DNA of 64,000 nucleotides. Source: CAZENU01 sp965222125. GTDB taxonomy: Bacteria; Chloroflexota; Dehalococcoidia; Lucifugimonadales; CAZENU01. The notes beneath the pieces were generated by a model. The model was not told the DNA's origin and did not search any database. It worked only from the letters and a program-made list of their open reading frames with translations. Made by a program: the position numbers and the translations under genes. The first letter of the stretch is position 1. Every line of letters starts with the position of its first letter. The stretch spans positions 248,001 to 312,000 of the forward strand of contig CBDCTC010000003.1 of assembly GCA_965222125.1 (NCBI GenBank), in the 5' to 3' direction. Shown here piece by piece: positions 42,418-51,406 of the stretch.

Positions 42418-44302
42418 ACTCCCCAGATTCCCCACCTAGATAAGAGGAAGACCTCGTTGGAGCCCGACGCGATGCGGGCTAAGATGGTTGTTGCGCAAAC
42501 GAACCGATCACCAACGAGGTGCATCTATTATGAAGCAAGGCTTACTGGCATTCCAGTACGAGCAGGAGAAGGGCTCGACAGGTATGACGGGACTGTCCGG
42601 GCTGATGACGTACCTGGAGTTGATGCAAGCAGCGGGTTTGAGGTCGTCGGTGGAACGCCACGTGAGACTGCGGGAGTGTGGTCAGGGCTGGACGGACAGC
42701 CAGATAATCACGTCGCTGATACTGCTGAACTTGGCAGGCGGTGAGTCGGTGATGGACCTGGAGGTTCTGGAGAAGGACGCAGGTTTGTGCAGGGTACTTC
42801 GCCATGCCGAGACCTGGGGGATGGGTAGTAGGGAGCGCAGGGCGCTGAAGGCGAGATGGCGAGTCGAGCGTCGTCGGAGCGTGCCGTCGGAGTCTGCGGT
42901 GTTCCGGTATCTGGAGAGGTTCCATGACGCGGGCGAGGAGGCGAAGCGGGAAGCTCACAGAGCATTCATACCTGCTCCCAACGGAGCTATGGAGGGTCTG
43001 GGGAAGGTGAACGCCGACCTGGTGGGCTTCGTGCAGAGCCGTTCGCCTCAGAGAGAGGCCACACTGGACATGGACGCCTGTCTGGTGGAGACACACAAGC
43101 AGGAGGCGCTCCACAGCTACAAGAAGTACAGGGCCTACCAGCCGCTGACCACCTACTGGGCAGAGGCCGACCAGATTGTGCATTCGGAGTTTCGGGACGG
43201 CAATGTACCGGCGGGCCATCAGCAGTTGCAAGTGTTGATTGAAGGGCTGGGCCGTCTGCCTGCGGGGGTGGAGAAGGTGATGCTGAGGTCGGATACGGCG
43301 GGGTACCAGCGGGAGTTGCTGCGGTACTGCGCGGAGGGTAGAGACGAGCGGTTCGGGGTGATCGAGTTCGCGGTTGGGGTCGACGTGACGACGGAGTTCC
43401 GCCGTGCGGTGTCCGAGGTCGCCGAGCAAGACTGGCAGACGCTGTACCGCAAGGTTGGGGAGCATCGTGTGGACACGGGTCAGCAGTGGGCTGATGTGAA
43501 CTTCGTACCCAACTGGATAGGGCACTCCAAGAACAGCCCTGAGTATCGGTTCATAGCTACCAGGGAGCGGTTGGTCGAACAGCCTCTGCCGGGAATGGAG
43601 GGGCAGATGGAGCTTCCGTTCCCCGCGATGGAGCTGTCCAACAGAGGCTGGTACAAGGTCTTCGGAGTGGTGACCAACCGGAGCATTGCGGCAGATGAGT
43701 TGATCTGGTGGTCGAGGCAGAGATGCGGCAAGGGCGAGGAGGTCCACGGCGTCCTCAAGAGTGACCTTGCCGGGGGCAGGCTTCCGTCGGGGCTGTTCGG
43801 AGCCAACGCAGCATGGTGGGCGATAGCAGTGTTGGCCTTCAACTTGAACTCTGCCATGAAGCGGCTGGTGTTGGGCGGACAGTGGGTGGGCAAGCGTCTC
43901 AAGGCGGTGCGTTTCGCCCTGATCGCCCTACCGGGCCGTGTGGTGCGTCACGCCAGGAGGTTGATCATCCGTCTTGCCCGTGGCCATCCCTCATACGAGT
44001 TGCTGCTCACGGCGCGGCAGAGGATATTGGCGCTGGCTGCCGAGCCGTATCGGGCATAGGCGACCCTGCCTGGAGCATCGGTTTGTAGGCGACTCTGCCG
44101 AGTTGCCAGGCCGGGCCATGCCTTCTTCGGCCTGACAACAGCCACAATTGGCAGCGAACCGCTGCCGATACACTCAAAGACGGCACCCTAGACCCTGTCC
44201 GATGCCGATCATGTCATGCGTCACCCCAAGTCGACACCCGGACACCCCCTGAAAGCACACCAAGCAGCTCCCAACCATGTCAGGTGGGGGATTTGGGACT
44301 CG
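42418..44302. mobile_element. IS1380-family insertion element
   Basis: About 1.88 kb. The ends GACTCCCCAGATTCCCCACC (left) and, reverse-complemented, GAGTCCCAAATCCCCCACCT (right) form imperfect inverted repeats. One transposase gene fills it. I could not see a clear target duplication. Confidence 0.75.
42530..44059 (+). CDS. IS1380-family transposase
   Basis: A 509-residue DDE transposase of IS1380 type. MKQGLLAFQYEQEKGSTGMT start, LTxLGGxALL-like GWTDSQIITSLILLNLAGGE, TLDMDACLVETHK (first acidic residues), EKVMLRSDTAGYQ (second Asp) and C-terminal CGKGEEVHGVLKSDLAGGRL (Glu). It appears whole. ATG 42530 is taken; an upstream start at 42488 is possible. Confidence 0.93.
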   Translation: MKQGLLAFQYEQEKGSTGMTGLSGLMTYLELMQAAGLRSSVERHVRLRECGQGWTDSQIITSLILLNLAGGESVMDLEVLEKDAGLCRVLRHAETWGMGSRERRALKARWRVERRRSVPSESAVFRYLERFHDAGEEAKREAHRAFIPAPNGAMEGLGKVNADLVGFVQSRSPQREATLDMDACLVETHKQEALHSYKKYRAYQPLTTYWAEADQIVHSEFRDGNVPAGHQQLQVLIEGLGRLPAGVEKVMLRSDTAGYQRELLRYCAEGRDERFGVIEFAVGVDVTTEFRRAVSEVAEQDWQTLYRKVGEHRVDTGQQWADVNFVPNWIGHSKNSPEYRFIATRERLVEQPLPGMEGQMELPFPAMELSNRGWYKVFGVVTNRSIAADELIWWSRQRCGKGEEVHGVLKSDLAGGRLPSGLFGANAAWWAIAVLAFNLNSAMKRLVLGGQWVGKRLKAVRFALIALPGRVVRHARRLIIRLARGHPSYELLLTARQRILALAAEPYRA

Positions 44303-44348
44303 AGGCTGGGTACATACGGGTTCCACCCCTTTTCCCTGGGTCCCTTAG

Positions 44349-44684
44349 CTACCATTCGAGGTCGAAGACTTCCTCCATCGGCGCCCACCAGTCGCCGGGC
44401 TCGGCCTCGTCCACCCGCTCCTGGAGCCCGCGCATCAGCGTTTCCCACTCTCTGGCCCGTTCGGTGGCCTGGTAGTGCTGAAAGTCGCGCTTCGGGTCGA
44501 AGTCGTCGCCAGCCTCGAAGTACATGAACATGCGCCGGCCCAACAGGAATATCTTCATCTTCGATATCCCGATGTCCCTGAGGCCCTGGAGTACCTCGGG
44601 CCATACGGCCCTGTGGTACTCCTTGTACGTCTGGATCTTCTGGGGATCGTCCTCGAGGTTCAACGCCATCGCGAATGACTTCAT
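44349..44684 (-). CDS. rhaM: L-rhamnose mutarotase
   Basis: A 111-residue RhaM/DUF718 protein: MALNLEDDPQKIQTYKEYHR, AVWPEVLQGLRDIGISKMKI, FLLGRRMFMYFEA. It interconverts anomers of rhamnose or fucose. The active His and Tyr in YHR and the WxPE pattern are kept. It follows the aldo/keto reductase by 16 bp, supporting a deoxy-sugar catabolic pair. Confidence 0.9.
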   Translation of the reverse strand: MKSFAMALNLEDDPQKIQTYKEYHRAVWPEVLQGLRDIGISKMKIFLLGRRMFMYFEAGDDFDPKRDFQHYQATERAREWETLMRGLQERVDEAEPGDWWAPMEEVFDLEW

Positions 44685-44699
44685 AGCCGCCTCCTGGGG

Positions 44700-45734
44700 T
44701 CACGCCGCCGGTGTGGGCGCCTCTTGCGGAACAAGTCCCTCTTCCTTCAGCTCGGCCCACAGGTCGTTCGGGATGTCGTATTCGACCATCCTCACGTTCT
44801 CCTCGACCTCCTCCGGCGACCTTCCGCCGGGTATCGTACTTGCCACTGCGGGGTGTGCGAGGCCGAACTGCAGCGCGGCCGCCTTCAGGGGCACGCCGTG
44901 CCGGTCGCAGACGGCCGCGATGGCCCGCGCCCGGTCCAGGACGTCGGCGGGCGCCTCGTCGTAGAAGTACGTCGCGCCGGGCGACAGATCGGACGCGAGA
45001 ATGCCGCTGTTGTAGGGGCCGCCCAGAATCAGGCTGATCCGCTTCTCTTCGCAGAGCGGCATCAGCGTGGGCAGCGCCGAATGGTCGAGCAGCGTGTACC
45101 GCCCCGCCAGCAGGAAGCAGTCGAAGTCGGCCGCACGGGCGAATCGGACCAGCGCCTGCCACTGGTTCATCCCGACGCCGACGGCCTTCAAGACGCCCTC
45201 GGACTTGAGCCGCTGCAGCGTGGGATACGCTTCGTCCATGGCCTGCCTGAAGTATGTGGGCTCGACGTCGACGTCCGCCGACGTTGACTGCCCGGCGTCC
45301 GGATCGTGCATCAGCGCGATCTCCACCGAGTCGAGCTGCAGCCGCGCCAGGCTGTCGTCCAGGGACCTGAGGATGCCGTCGCGGCTGTAGTCGAACACCG
45401 GCTCGAGCGGCGCCGGATTGACGAACAGTCGGGTGACCGGCGGGGACCCGGTAGGCTCCAGGACGCGGCCGACCTTGGTGGATACGACTAAGGCGTCCCG
45501 TTCCAAGCCTCTCAGGCCTGCTCCCAGGGACGTCTCGCTCTTGCCCAAGCCGTATAGAGGCGCCGTGTCGAAGTACCGCGCGCCCAGATCGAAGCTGCGG
45601 CGGACGGTCTCTCTCGCCGCATCCCGCGACACGTCCGAGTACAGGCCGCCCAGCCCGGCGCCGCCCAGACCCAGGCGGGTCACTCGCAGTCCGGTCGTCC
45701 CTATCTCCGCAGCGCCGATCCGTCCCATTGACAT
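44700..45734 (-). CDS. aldo/keto reductase (L-fucose/D-threo-aldose dehydrogenase-like)
   Basis: A 344-residue TIM-barrel reductase. LRVTRLGLGGAGLGGLYSDV, RYFDTAPLYGLGKSETSLGA (catalytic Asp/Tyr), VVSTKVGRVL (Lys) and ALMHDPDA (His) give the AKR tetrad. The sub-pattern is that of L-fucose/D-threo-aldose 1-dehydrogenases, which form lactones. With rhaM, and a lactonase-like PTE elsewhere in the window, a deoxy-sugar oxidation route is plausible. Confidence 0.9.
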   Translation of the reverse strand: MSMGRIGAAEIGTTGLRVTRLGLGGAGLGGLYSDVSRDAARETVRRSFDLGARYFDTAPLYGLGKSETSLGAGLRGLERDALVVSTKVGRVLEPTGSPPVTRLFVNPAPLEPVFDYSRDGILRSLDDSLARLQLDSVEIALMHDPDAGQSTSADVDVEPTYFRQAMDEAYPTLQRLKSEGVLKAVGVGMNQWQALVRFARAADFDCFLLAGRYTLLDHSALPTLMPLCEEKRISLILGGPYNSGILASDLSPGATYFYDEAPADVLDRARAIAAVCDRHGVPLKAAALQFGLAHPAVASTIPGGRSPEEVEENVRMVEYDIPNDLWAELKEEGLVPQEAPTPAA

Positions 45735-46006
45735 GGCCTCCCGGCGGTTGGCTAGGCCGCGCGGCCCGGAGTGTAAGAGCGCCCGAATTCCTTGTCAACG
45801 AACGTCCTCGCGGGCGTGCGGAACCTGTCCGACGAGACCACAGAAGCGTCTGGGCCGCTGTCGGAACGGTCGCTCCGGCGCGTCCAAAAGTGATTGACAG
45901 GTTGGTTAGACGGTATGCAATGACCTCACTTCTATATTTTGGATATGCCCCGTTGACCCGGACGCGGGGTATTGGACCAAGGCAGGACAAGAGGGGGGGG
46001 GGGTTC

Positions 46007-46186
46007 ATGTCAGATTCCGGTCACGAGCACGACGCTCCCGAGTGCGACGCTCACGAGCATCACCCCCACGAGCACGACGCTCACGAGCACGACATGCACG
46101 AGTGCGACACGCACGAGCACCATGGGGACGAGGCCGGGCATATGCACGACGCCCACGAGTGCGACGACCACGAACACCACGACTAA
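46007..46186 (+). CDS. histidine-rich metal-binding mini-protein
   Basis: A 59-residue peptide of His/Glu/Asp/Cys repeats (HEHHPHEHDAHEHDMHECDT and so on): about one third histidine, with four cysteines in EC-D units. ATG 46007 follows GAGGGGGGG. No signal peptide is present, so it should stay in the cytoplasm and could store or buffer zinc, nickel or copper. It lies upstream of the zinc genes (CDF, Zur, ZnuACB) but an IS1182 element now separates them. No known family fits. Low-complexity composition means the coding call needs support. Confidence 0.65.
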   Translation: MSDSGHEHDAPECDAHEHHPHEHDAHEHDMHECDTHEHHGDEAGHMHDAHECDDHEHHD

Positions 46187-46387
46187 CCGGCCCGTCGGAA
46201 GCGATCTACAGCACGACAAGTTCCGCGAGAGGCTGGGAGCGCCAGCAGGGTTACGGCGACAGGTAGACGCCTGACGGTATTGTTTGTCGCCGTAATTGTA
46301 GATGCCGCCGAGCCTCACGGGGCCCGGTGGGATTTTGGCGTACGATAGCCTCGACAGTCTTGGTCGACGACAGAGGGTGGGTCCGAG

Positions 46388-47988
46388 CTAGCAGCCCGTC
46401 CGAGGATTATCTAACGGTGCTTGCGGGTCAGCGACAATGGATCGCGACAACTAATTGTGCCGTTGCCCCGGCCGGCCGCCAGATAGCTTTGCGAATAGCG
46501 CCGTGCTCACTACCTCGGCAGATCGAGCCTTCTATGATCTCGGACCACTCGTAATTCGGTCCTGATGCGTTGGGCTGGCCCATCGACCCGTGCTTTCCTG
46601 TGCAGATTGACCCCAAAGCGGAACAGTTTGAGCAGGTTGTGGCCGGTGCAGATCAGCGACCATTCGCCGTTCACCTTCTCCAGTCCCCGCAGCAGGAACT
46701 GCCGGAATCCCCGGCCCTGCTTGATCTGGCCGAATACCGGCTCCACAGTTTGCATCCGCAAAGCGTAGCGCTGCCGACCCCGCTTGGTCTGTAACTTCCG
46801 TCGCATCCGGTCCTTGGGAGACAGATGGCTGGGTATGCGACCTCGGGGCGCGGGTGGCACAACCCGGCCGTGGCGGGTCTGCTCCGGCGCGACGAACGGG
46901 TCCACGCCCAGAGCATAGAGCTCCTCGACTGCCTTTGCCGAGTAATAGCCAGCATCGGCGGATACTTCCCTGGGGACTGCACCGACGTTGTCGATGGTCT
47001 CCTCCATCATCACCGCAGCCTGTTGCTTATCCGAAGTCTGGTTGGTGGCCCGCGCCGCCACGATCACCTGGTGAGCGCTGTCCACCACCGCCTGACAGTT
47101 GTACGCTTGCAGGAAGTCCTTTCCTCCAGGTGCGGGGATGATGCGCGACTCGGCATCGGTGAAGTTACGCTGGGCCTTGTCGTCGGGCACCCCCGGGTGC
47201 TTACCACCTTCGGCCTCGGCCCGTTCGCCAGCCGCCTGCGCCTCGGCTTCCAGCGCCGCCATGGCTTCCCGTATCTTCTCCAACCGACCCTCTCGAAAGG
47301 CCAACTCCTGCGGCAACTCATCTCCACGCTTGTCTTTGCCGTACCGCCGGTCTTCCTCATCATCCGCTGCCTGGGCCTGTCGCAACAACTCCGCTACCTC
47401 CGCCGACAACTGCGCTGCCTTCTCCTTCATCCGTTGGTAACTCATCGCCTTATGCTTCGATGCGTTGGCCTTGACCTTCGTGCCGTCCAGCGCCACGTGC
47501 CCCAGCTTCACCAGCCCCGCCTGCTGGCACAACGCCAGTACCTGTACGAACAGGCCCGACAGCGCATCCACATTATCCTTGCGAAAGTCGGAGATGGTCC
47601 GGAAGTCCGGTGTGTTGTTCGCCGCCAACACCCTGAAGGGGATGTCCTCGTGGAGACGCTGGGCGATGCGGCGTGAGGACGACACCCCCACGCAGTAACC
47701 GTAGAGCAACACCTTGACCATCATCCGTGGATGATACGGCGGTCCGCCTCGCCGTTCCCGCTCGTAGCGAGCGGTGACCTCCGACATGTCCAACTGGTCC
47801 ACCACGTCGGATATGAAGTAGGCCAGATGGTCGTCAGGCAGCCACTCCTGCAACGCCGCTGGCAACAGCAACTGCTGGTCGGGTTCGTAGGGAAGGTAGG
47901 TTTTGCTCATCAACGACTCCCCGCTACTGGACTGTACCCATCATACCCCCAAACACTCGCCAACCGTGTTTCTCGGACAGGCTGCTAG
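46388..47988. mobile_element. IS1182-family insertion element
   Basis: About 1.6 kb with terminal inverted repeats CTAGCAGCCCGTCCGAG (left) and reverse-complemented CTAGCAGCCTGTCCGAG (right). CTAG at each outer end may be part of the repeat or a 4-bp target duplication. The transposase gene lies on the minus strand. The right end is 24 bp before the ATG of the CDF gene. Confidence 0.85.
46510..47913 (-). CDS. IS1182-family transposase
   Basis: A 467-residue transposase (DUF772 N-terminus LPYEPDQQLLLPAALQEWLP, then RPMMVKVLLYGY-like HPRMMVKVLLYGYCVGVSSS). The DDE domain has ALDGTKVKANAS, a second Asp in VSADAGYYSAKAVEEL and Glu in VEPVFGQIKQGRGF. It appears intact. ATG 47913 or 47910 is the start. 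Confidence 0.93.
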   Translation of the reverse strand: MMSKTYLPYEPDQQLLLPAALQEWLPDDHLAYFISDVVDQLDMSEVTARYERERRGGPPYHPRMMVKVLLYGYCVGVSSSRRIAQRLHEDIPFRVLAANNTPDFRTISDFRKDNVDALSGLFVQVLALCQQAGLVKLGHVALDGTKVKANASKHKAMSYQRMKEKAAQLSAEVAELLRQAQAADDEEDRRYGKDKRGDELPQELAFREGRLEKIREAMAALEAEAQAAGERAEAEGGKHPGVPDDKAQRNFTDAESRIIPAPGGKDFLQAYNCQAVVDSAHQVIVAARATNQTSDKQQAAVMMEETIDNVGAVPREVSADAGYYSAKAVEELYALGVDPFVAPEQTRHGRVVPPAPRGRIPSHLSPKDRMRRKLQTKRGRQRYALRMQTVEPVFGQIKQGRGFRQFLLRGLEKVNGEWSLICTGHNLLKLFRFGVNLHRKARVDGPAQRIRTELRVVRDHRRLDLPR

Positions 47989-48011
47989 GTCGTCGGACCC
48001 GATGTAGCATC

Positions 48012-49205
48012 ATGTTGAGTCTGATGGGTTCCTTCGGCGTACCGACGGTCCTCGGGAGGCTCGTGCCCTTGCGTCAGGCAGGCGAGCCGGCAATCACCTC
48101 CTCCGTAGCGTTGACTCTGACTTCTTCGGGCGGAGGGCCTGCCTTCCGCCATTCCGCGCAGCCCACCGGTGGCCGTCCGGGCCACGACCACGGCGACCAC
48201 GAGGGCCACGACCACGGCGACCACGAGGGCCACGACCACGGCGACCACGAGGGCCACGATGGTCATGATCACGGCTACCACGACCATGTTCACGACCTAC
48301 GAGGAGCCAGCCGGCGCAGCCTATTCATCGCCCTGACGCTGATCACGACCTACATGATCGCCGAGATCGTGGGCGGCATCCTGTCGGGCAGCCTGGCTCT
48401 CATAGCCGACGCCGGGCACATGCTCACCGACGCGGCCTCTATCGTCATGGCCTGATCGCCATGTGGATCGCGGAGAAGGCGGCGTCCACCAAGCGCACGT
48501 TCGGCTATCAGCGCACCGAGGTGCTGGCCGCTCTGATCAACACGATCGCGCTACGGCTGATTGCTGGCTGGATCGTGTTCGAGGCGTATCATCGGACCTT
48601 CCAGGAGGAGGTCCACATAGACGGATGGCCGGTGCTCTTCGTTGGCATTGGTGGTCTCTTGGTGAACATCGCGGCTGCTTGGGTGCTTCACAGCTCGTCC
48701 CAGCACAGTATGAACGTCGAGGGCGCCTCCCAGCACGTCCTGGCCGACCTGCTGGGATCCGTCGGCGTGGTCATCTCCGCCATACTCATCTTGGCCTTCG
48801 GATGGACGCTCGCCGACCCGATCCTGAGCGTCGTCATCGCGGTGCTCATCCTGTTCAGCAGCCGACATCTGATGACGACCGTATTCAACGTGCTGCTCGA
48901 AGGGACGCCGGGGCACATAGACGTCTACAAGCTTTGCAGCGACATCGAAGCCGTCGAGGGTGTAACCCTCATCCACGATGTCCACGTCTGTACCATCACG
49001 TCGGGCAACGAAGCGTTCAGCGCCCACATACTCATGGACCCCTCTTACCCAGGGAGATCTCGAACAGGTCCGATCCCGGATGCTCGACATTGTCCACACG
49101 GACTTTGGCATCAACCACGCCACCATACAGTTGGAGCGATCGGTGGCGGACTGCATCGAGGACCACCACGTCGACCATCTGTTGGCCGAGTCCGGTCAGG
49201 CATAG
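48012..49205 (+). pseudogene. CDF-family Zn2+ exporter with His-rich loop, two frameshifts
   Basis: The first frame has an odd N-terminus, then a His-rich run (GHDHGDHE repeated), and transmembrane segments LFIALTLITTYMIAEIVGG with the metal site HMLTDAAS (HxxxD). A one-base loss near 48453 shifts the frame into MWIAEKAASTKRTFGYQRTE and the second metal site HVLADLLGSV. A second shift near 49046 leads to LEQVRSRMLDIVHTDFGINH and the stop at 49205. This is the ZitB/CzcD type. IS1182 lies 24 bp before the ATG. Probably inactive. Confidence 0.82.
48180..48251 (+). repeat. three 24-bp tandem repeats in the CDF His-loop
   Basis: GGCCACGACCACGGCGACCA plus CGAG is repeated exactly three times (48180-48203, 48204-48227, 48228-48251), followed by a partial copy. 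Each codes for GHDHGDHE. Exact repeats can change copy number by slippage, altering the His-loop length in steps of eight residues. Confidence 0.9.
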
Positions 49206-49264
49206 TCACGGATGTAGGATCGGGCACAGCGCGGGATAGGCCTCCTTCGCTCGACCGGTCGGAA

Positions 49265-49356
49265 CGCCGGCCGTAGCAGTTCACTTTGGTGAGGTCGTGC
49301 GTGCGACCCTCGGTAGCGCCAATGGAGCATCGGCGCCACTCGGGGCGAACGGGTTG
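49265..49356. repeat. REP-like element (copy C)
   Basis: Contains TTCACTTTGGTGAG, the reverse of the tail GGTCTCACCAAACGTGAA found in copies B and D, and GCATCGGCGCCACTCGGGGC, half of the hairpin in copy B. It fills the gap between the CDF pseudogene and the Zur-like gene. Confidence 0.6.
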
Positions 49357-49468
49357 TAGCAGCCTCGACCCCGAACAAGCGGCCCATCAGGACATCATGG
49401 CCGTCCCTCAACGAAATGCCAGCCAAGTTGACGAGACAGGGTGGTTTCTGTTAACACCGGATATCGTC

Positions 49469-49900
49469 ATGACGCAACTGCCACCACGTCCGGACATCAT
49501 GGCCATCCTCGAGGACCGCGGCTATCGGTCCACGGCCCCGAGACGCGCGATCATAGAGATCTTGGACGGGAAGCTGGAGGGCTTTACCGCCGAGGAGATC
49601 TGCAGCGAGCTGCCGGGGGTGGGAAGAGCGACGATCTTCCGCACGATCAAGCTCCTCATGGAGGCCGGCGTCGTATGCAGGCTGAACCTCCTGGACGGCG
49701 GCCCCAAGTACAGTCTGTCTCGCGTGGAGCACCACCACCACACGGTATGCGTCCGCTGCGGGATCGTGGGCGAGTTCCGTGCCACGACGGTCGAGCGCCT
49801 GATGCGGGCAATCGGCAACGACATCCCGGGCGAGATAGTCGGCCACCGCATCGAGTTCTACATCACTTGCGAGCGGTGCGTCGGCGACAAGAACGAGTAA
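49469..49900 (+). CDS. zur: Fur-family regulator, Zur-like
   Basis: A 143-residue Fur-family repressor. The winged helix has RGYRSTAPRRAIIEILDGKL and GVGRATIFRTIKLL (recognition helix). The metal-binding half has VEHHHHTVCVRCG and a C-terminal CERC, giving two CxxC zinc knuckles. ATG 49469 is chosen; the ribosome binding site is weak. Genes following are znuA-znuC-znuB, so Zur is the best guess over Fur or PerR. Confidence 0.85.
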   Translation: MTQLPPRPDIMAILEDRGYRSTAPRRAIIEILDGKLEGFTAEEICSELPGVGRATIFRTIKLLMEAGVVCRLNLLDGGPKYSLSRVEHHHHTVCVRCGIVGEFRATTVERLMRAIGNDIPGEIVGHRIEFYITCERCVGDKNE

Positions 49901-49982
49901 GGGACCCGTTGAGCATACTACCCGCCGTGTCCGTTCAGGGGTGATGCTCACGCGGCCCGGTTCCCGCCGGGTAGCCCCATTC

Positions 49983-50040
49983 GATACACCCCGACGAGGC
50001 GTCCGGGCACTCAGGACGAACGGTCTCACCAACGTGAACA
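49983..50040. repeat. REP-like element (copy D)
   Basis: CACCCCGACGAGGCGTCCGG, GGCACTCAGGACGA and then GGTCTCACCAACGTGAAC. The first part matches copy A at 28005, the tail matches copy B at about 35301. It is just before the znuA promoter. Confidence 0.7.
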
Positions 50041-50061
50041 CTTGCCATCCGCCTTGTCCTA

Positions 50062-50090
50062 TTGACCTGGTTAATGATACATAGTATCCT
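50062..50090 (+). promoter_or_regulatory. znuA promoter with palindromic operator candidate
   Basis: TTGACC (50062-50067), 17 bases, TATCCT (50085-50090). A palindrome GATAC-ATA-GTATC (50076-50088) overlaps the -10 region. This is the right place for a metal-dependent repressor such as the Fur-family protein encoded upstream. It is not the known Zur consensus, so the link is inferred. Confidence 0.6.
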
Positions 50091-50167
50091 TCTCTGGGCT
50101 CACTCCCCTGTGCGCGCAGGGCGTTGAGCGTAACACCTGCCACGCATTGGAGAAGCCAAGAGCAGTA

Positions 50168-51406
50168 ATGAGACTACATGCCATCAACCCCGTGGCTAAT
50201 CTGAGGGGTACCGTGCTTCCGGCGCTCGCGCTGCTGTTCGCCCTGACCGCGTGCTCTGACGAGGCCGGCAGCGCAACGTCCACCCGGGACGCTGCGGCGC
50301 CGAAGCCGGTCCGCGTGGTAGTTACGAACAACATCGTCGCCGACTGGGTCGAGAACGTCGGCGGGGACCACGTGGAGGTCTTCAGCCTGTTGCCGGTCGG
50401 CGCCGATCCTCACGCCTTCCAGCCGGGCGCCAAGGATGTCGCGAAGATCGCCGACGCCGATCTGGTGCTGGGCATCGGATTGGGCCTGGAGGAGTTGTGG
50501 CTTCGTGAGCTCGTGCGGAATGCTGCGCGGGACGAGTCGGCGATCGTGGAGCTGGGCGACGCGGTTGACCCGATCAAGTTCGGCGCGTCCCACGCAGGCG
50601 AGGTCGAGCTCTTGGAAGAGATCAGCCAGGTTGTACACGAGGTGGAAGAGGGCGAAATAGGCCCTGAGGCCGGTATTCAAGAGATCAAAGATCTGATTGA
50701 GGCTGCCGAGGGCGAAGAAGAGGAGGATGCGGAGCACGCCGGAGAAGAAGAGCTCCCCGAGGTGGTACTTGCCCTGATCAAGAAGGTCGACAGCGGACAG
50801 ATGGCCGCCGATGAGGCGATGGAGGAGATCGAGCGCCTTACCGAAGACGGAGATGACGGGCACGCCGACCACGGCCACGGGATCCACGACCCTCACTTCT
50901 GGTTCGACCCGCTCCGCGCGAAGCGCGCGGTAGCCGACATAGCCGCGCGCCTGGCCGTGCTCGACCCGGACCGCGGCGACGTGTATCGCGCCAACGCCTC
51001 CGCGTACAGTACGCGGCTCGACGAGCTGCACGCGTGGACGGAGGAGCAGATCGGGACGGTCCCGGAGGAGCGCAGGCTGCTCGTGACCTCCCACGACAGC
51101 CTGGGGTACTTCGCGGAACTGTACGGGTTCGAGGTCGTGGGGGTCATTCTGTCGTTCACCACCGACGTCGATCCATCGCCGTCGGACCTGGCTCATCTCG
51201 TAGATGAGGTGAAGGAGTACGGCGTGGCCGCCGTTTTCGGCGAGACGACCGTGAGCGAACGTCTGGCCACCGCCCTGGCGACTGAAGCCGGCGCGACGCT
51301 CGTTCGGCTCTACTCCGGCTCGCTCGGCACCGAAGGCAGCGGCGCGGAGACATATGTCGACATGATCAGGACGAACGTCGGGCGCATTGTCAAGGCTCTG
51401 CGTTGA
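50168..51406 (+). CDS. znuA: zinc ABC transporter substrate-binding lipoprotein with inserted helical repeat module
   Basis: A 412-residue cluster A-I solute-binding protein. A lipobox (ALTAC) follows the signal. Metal ligands are His in GADPHAFQP, His in HDPHFWFDP, and later HDSLGYF and FGETTVSE. Instead of the usual His-rich loop, residues about 145-235 hold an acidic insert with two similar units (LLEEISQVVHEVEEGEIGPE and ALIKKVDSGQMAADEAMEEI) joined by EEEEDAEHAGEEE, then a short His run (HADHGHGIHD). ATG 50168 is preferred. The role is capture of zinc at the cell surface. Confidence 0.92.
   Translation: MRLHAINPVANLRGTVLPALALLFALTACSDEAGSATSTRDAAAPKPVRVVVTNNIVADWVENVGGDHVEVFSLLPVGADPHAFQPGAKDVAKIADADLVLGIGLGLEELWLRELVRNAARDESAIVELGDAVDPIKFGASHAGEVELLEEISQVVHEVEEGEIGPEAGIQEIKDLIEAAEGEEEEDAEHAGEEELPEVVLALIKKVDSGQMAADEAMEEIERLTEDGDDGHADHGHGIHDPHFWFDPLRAKRAVADIAARLAVLDPDRGDVYRANASAYSTRLDELHAWTEEQIGTVPEERRLLVTSHDSLGYFAELYGFEVVGVILSFTTDVDPSPSDLAHLVDEVKEYGVAAVFGETTVSERLATALATEAGATLVRLYSGSLGTEGSGAETYVDMIRTNVGRIVKALR

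Noticed and set aside
42542..43747. Minus-strand 401-residue frame in the IS1380 element
   Set aside because: Antisense of the transposase; no recognisable domain.
45890..46006. Copy of the znuA palindrome before the His-rich peptide gene
   Set aside because: A TTGACA at 45894 is seen, but the nearest -10-like TATGCA is only 14 bases away, and no GATAC/GTATC palindrome is present.
46327..46554. Plus-strand small frame overlapping the IS1182 left end
   Set aside because: It crosses the inverted repeat of the element and has no start site or family resemblance.
48012..48293. CRISPR-like repeats
   Set aside because: The repeats are 24-bp exact tandem codons for His/Asp in the CDF loop, with no spacers. 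No CRISPR array is seen anywhere in the window.
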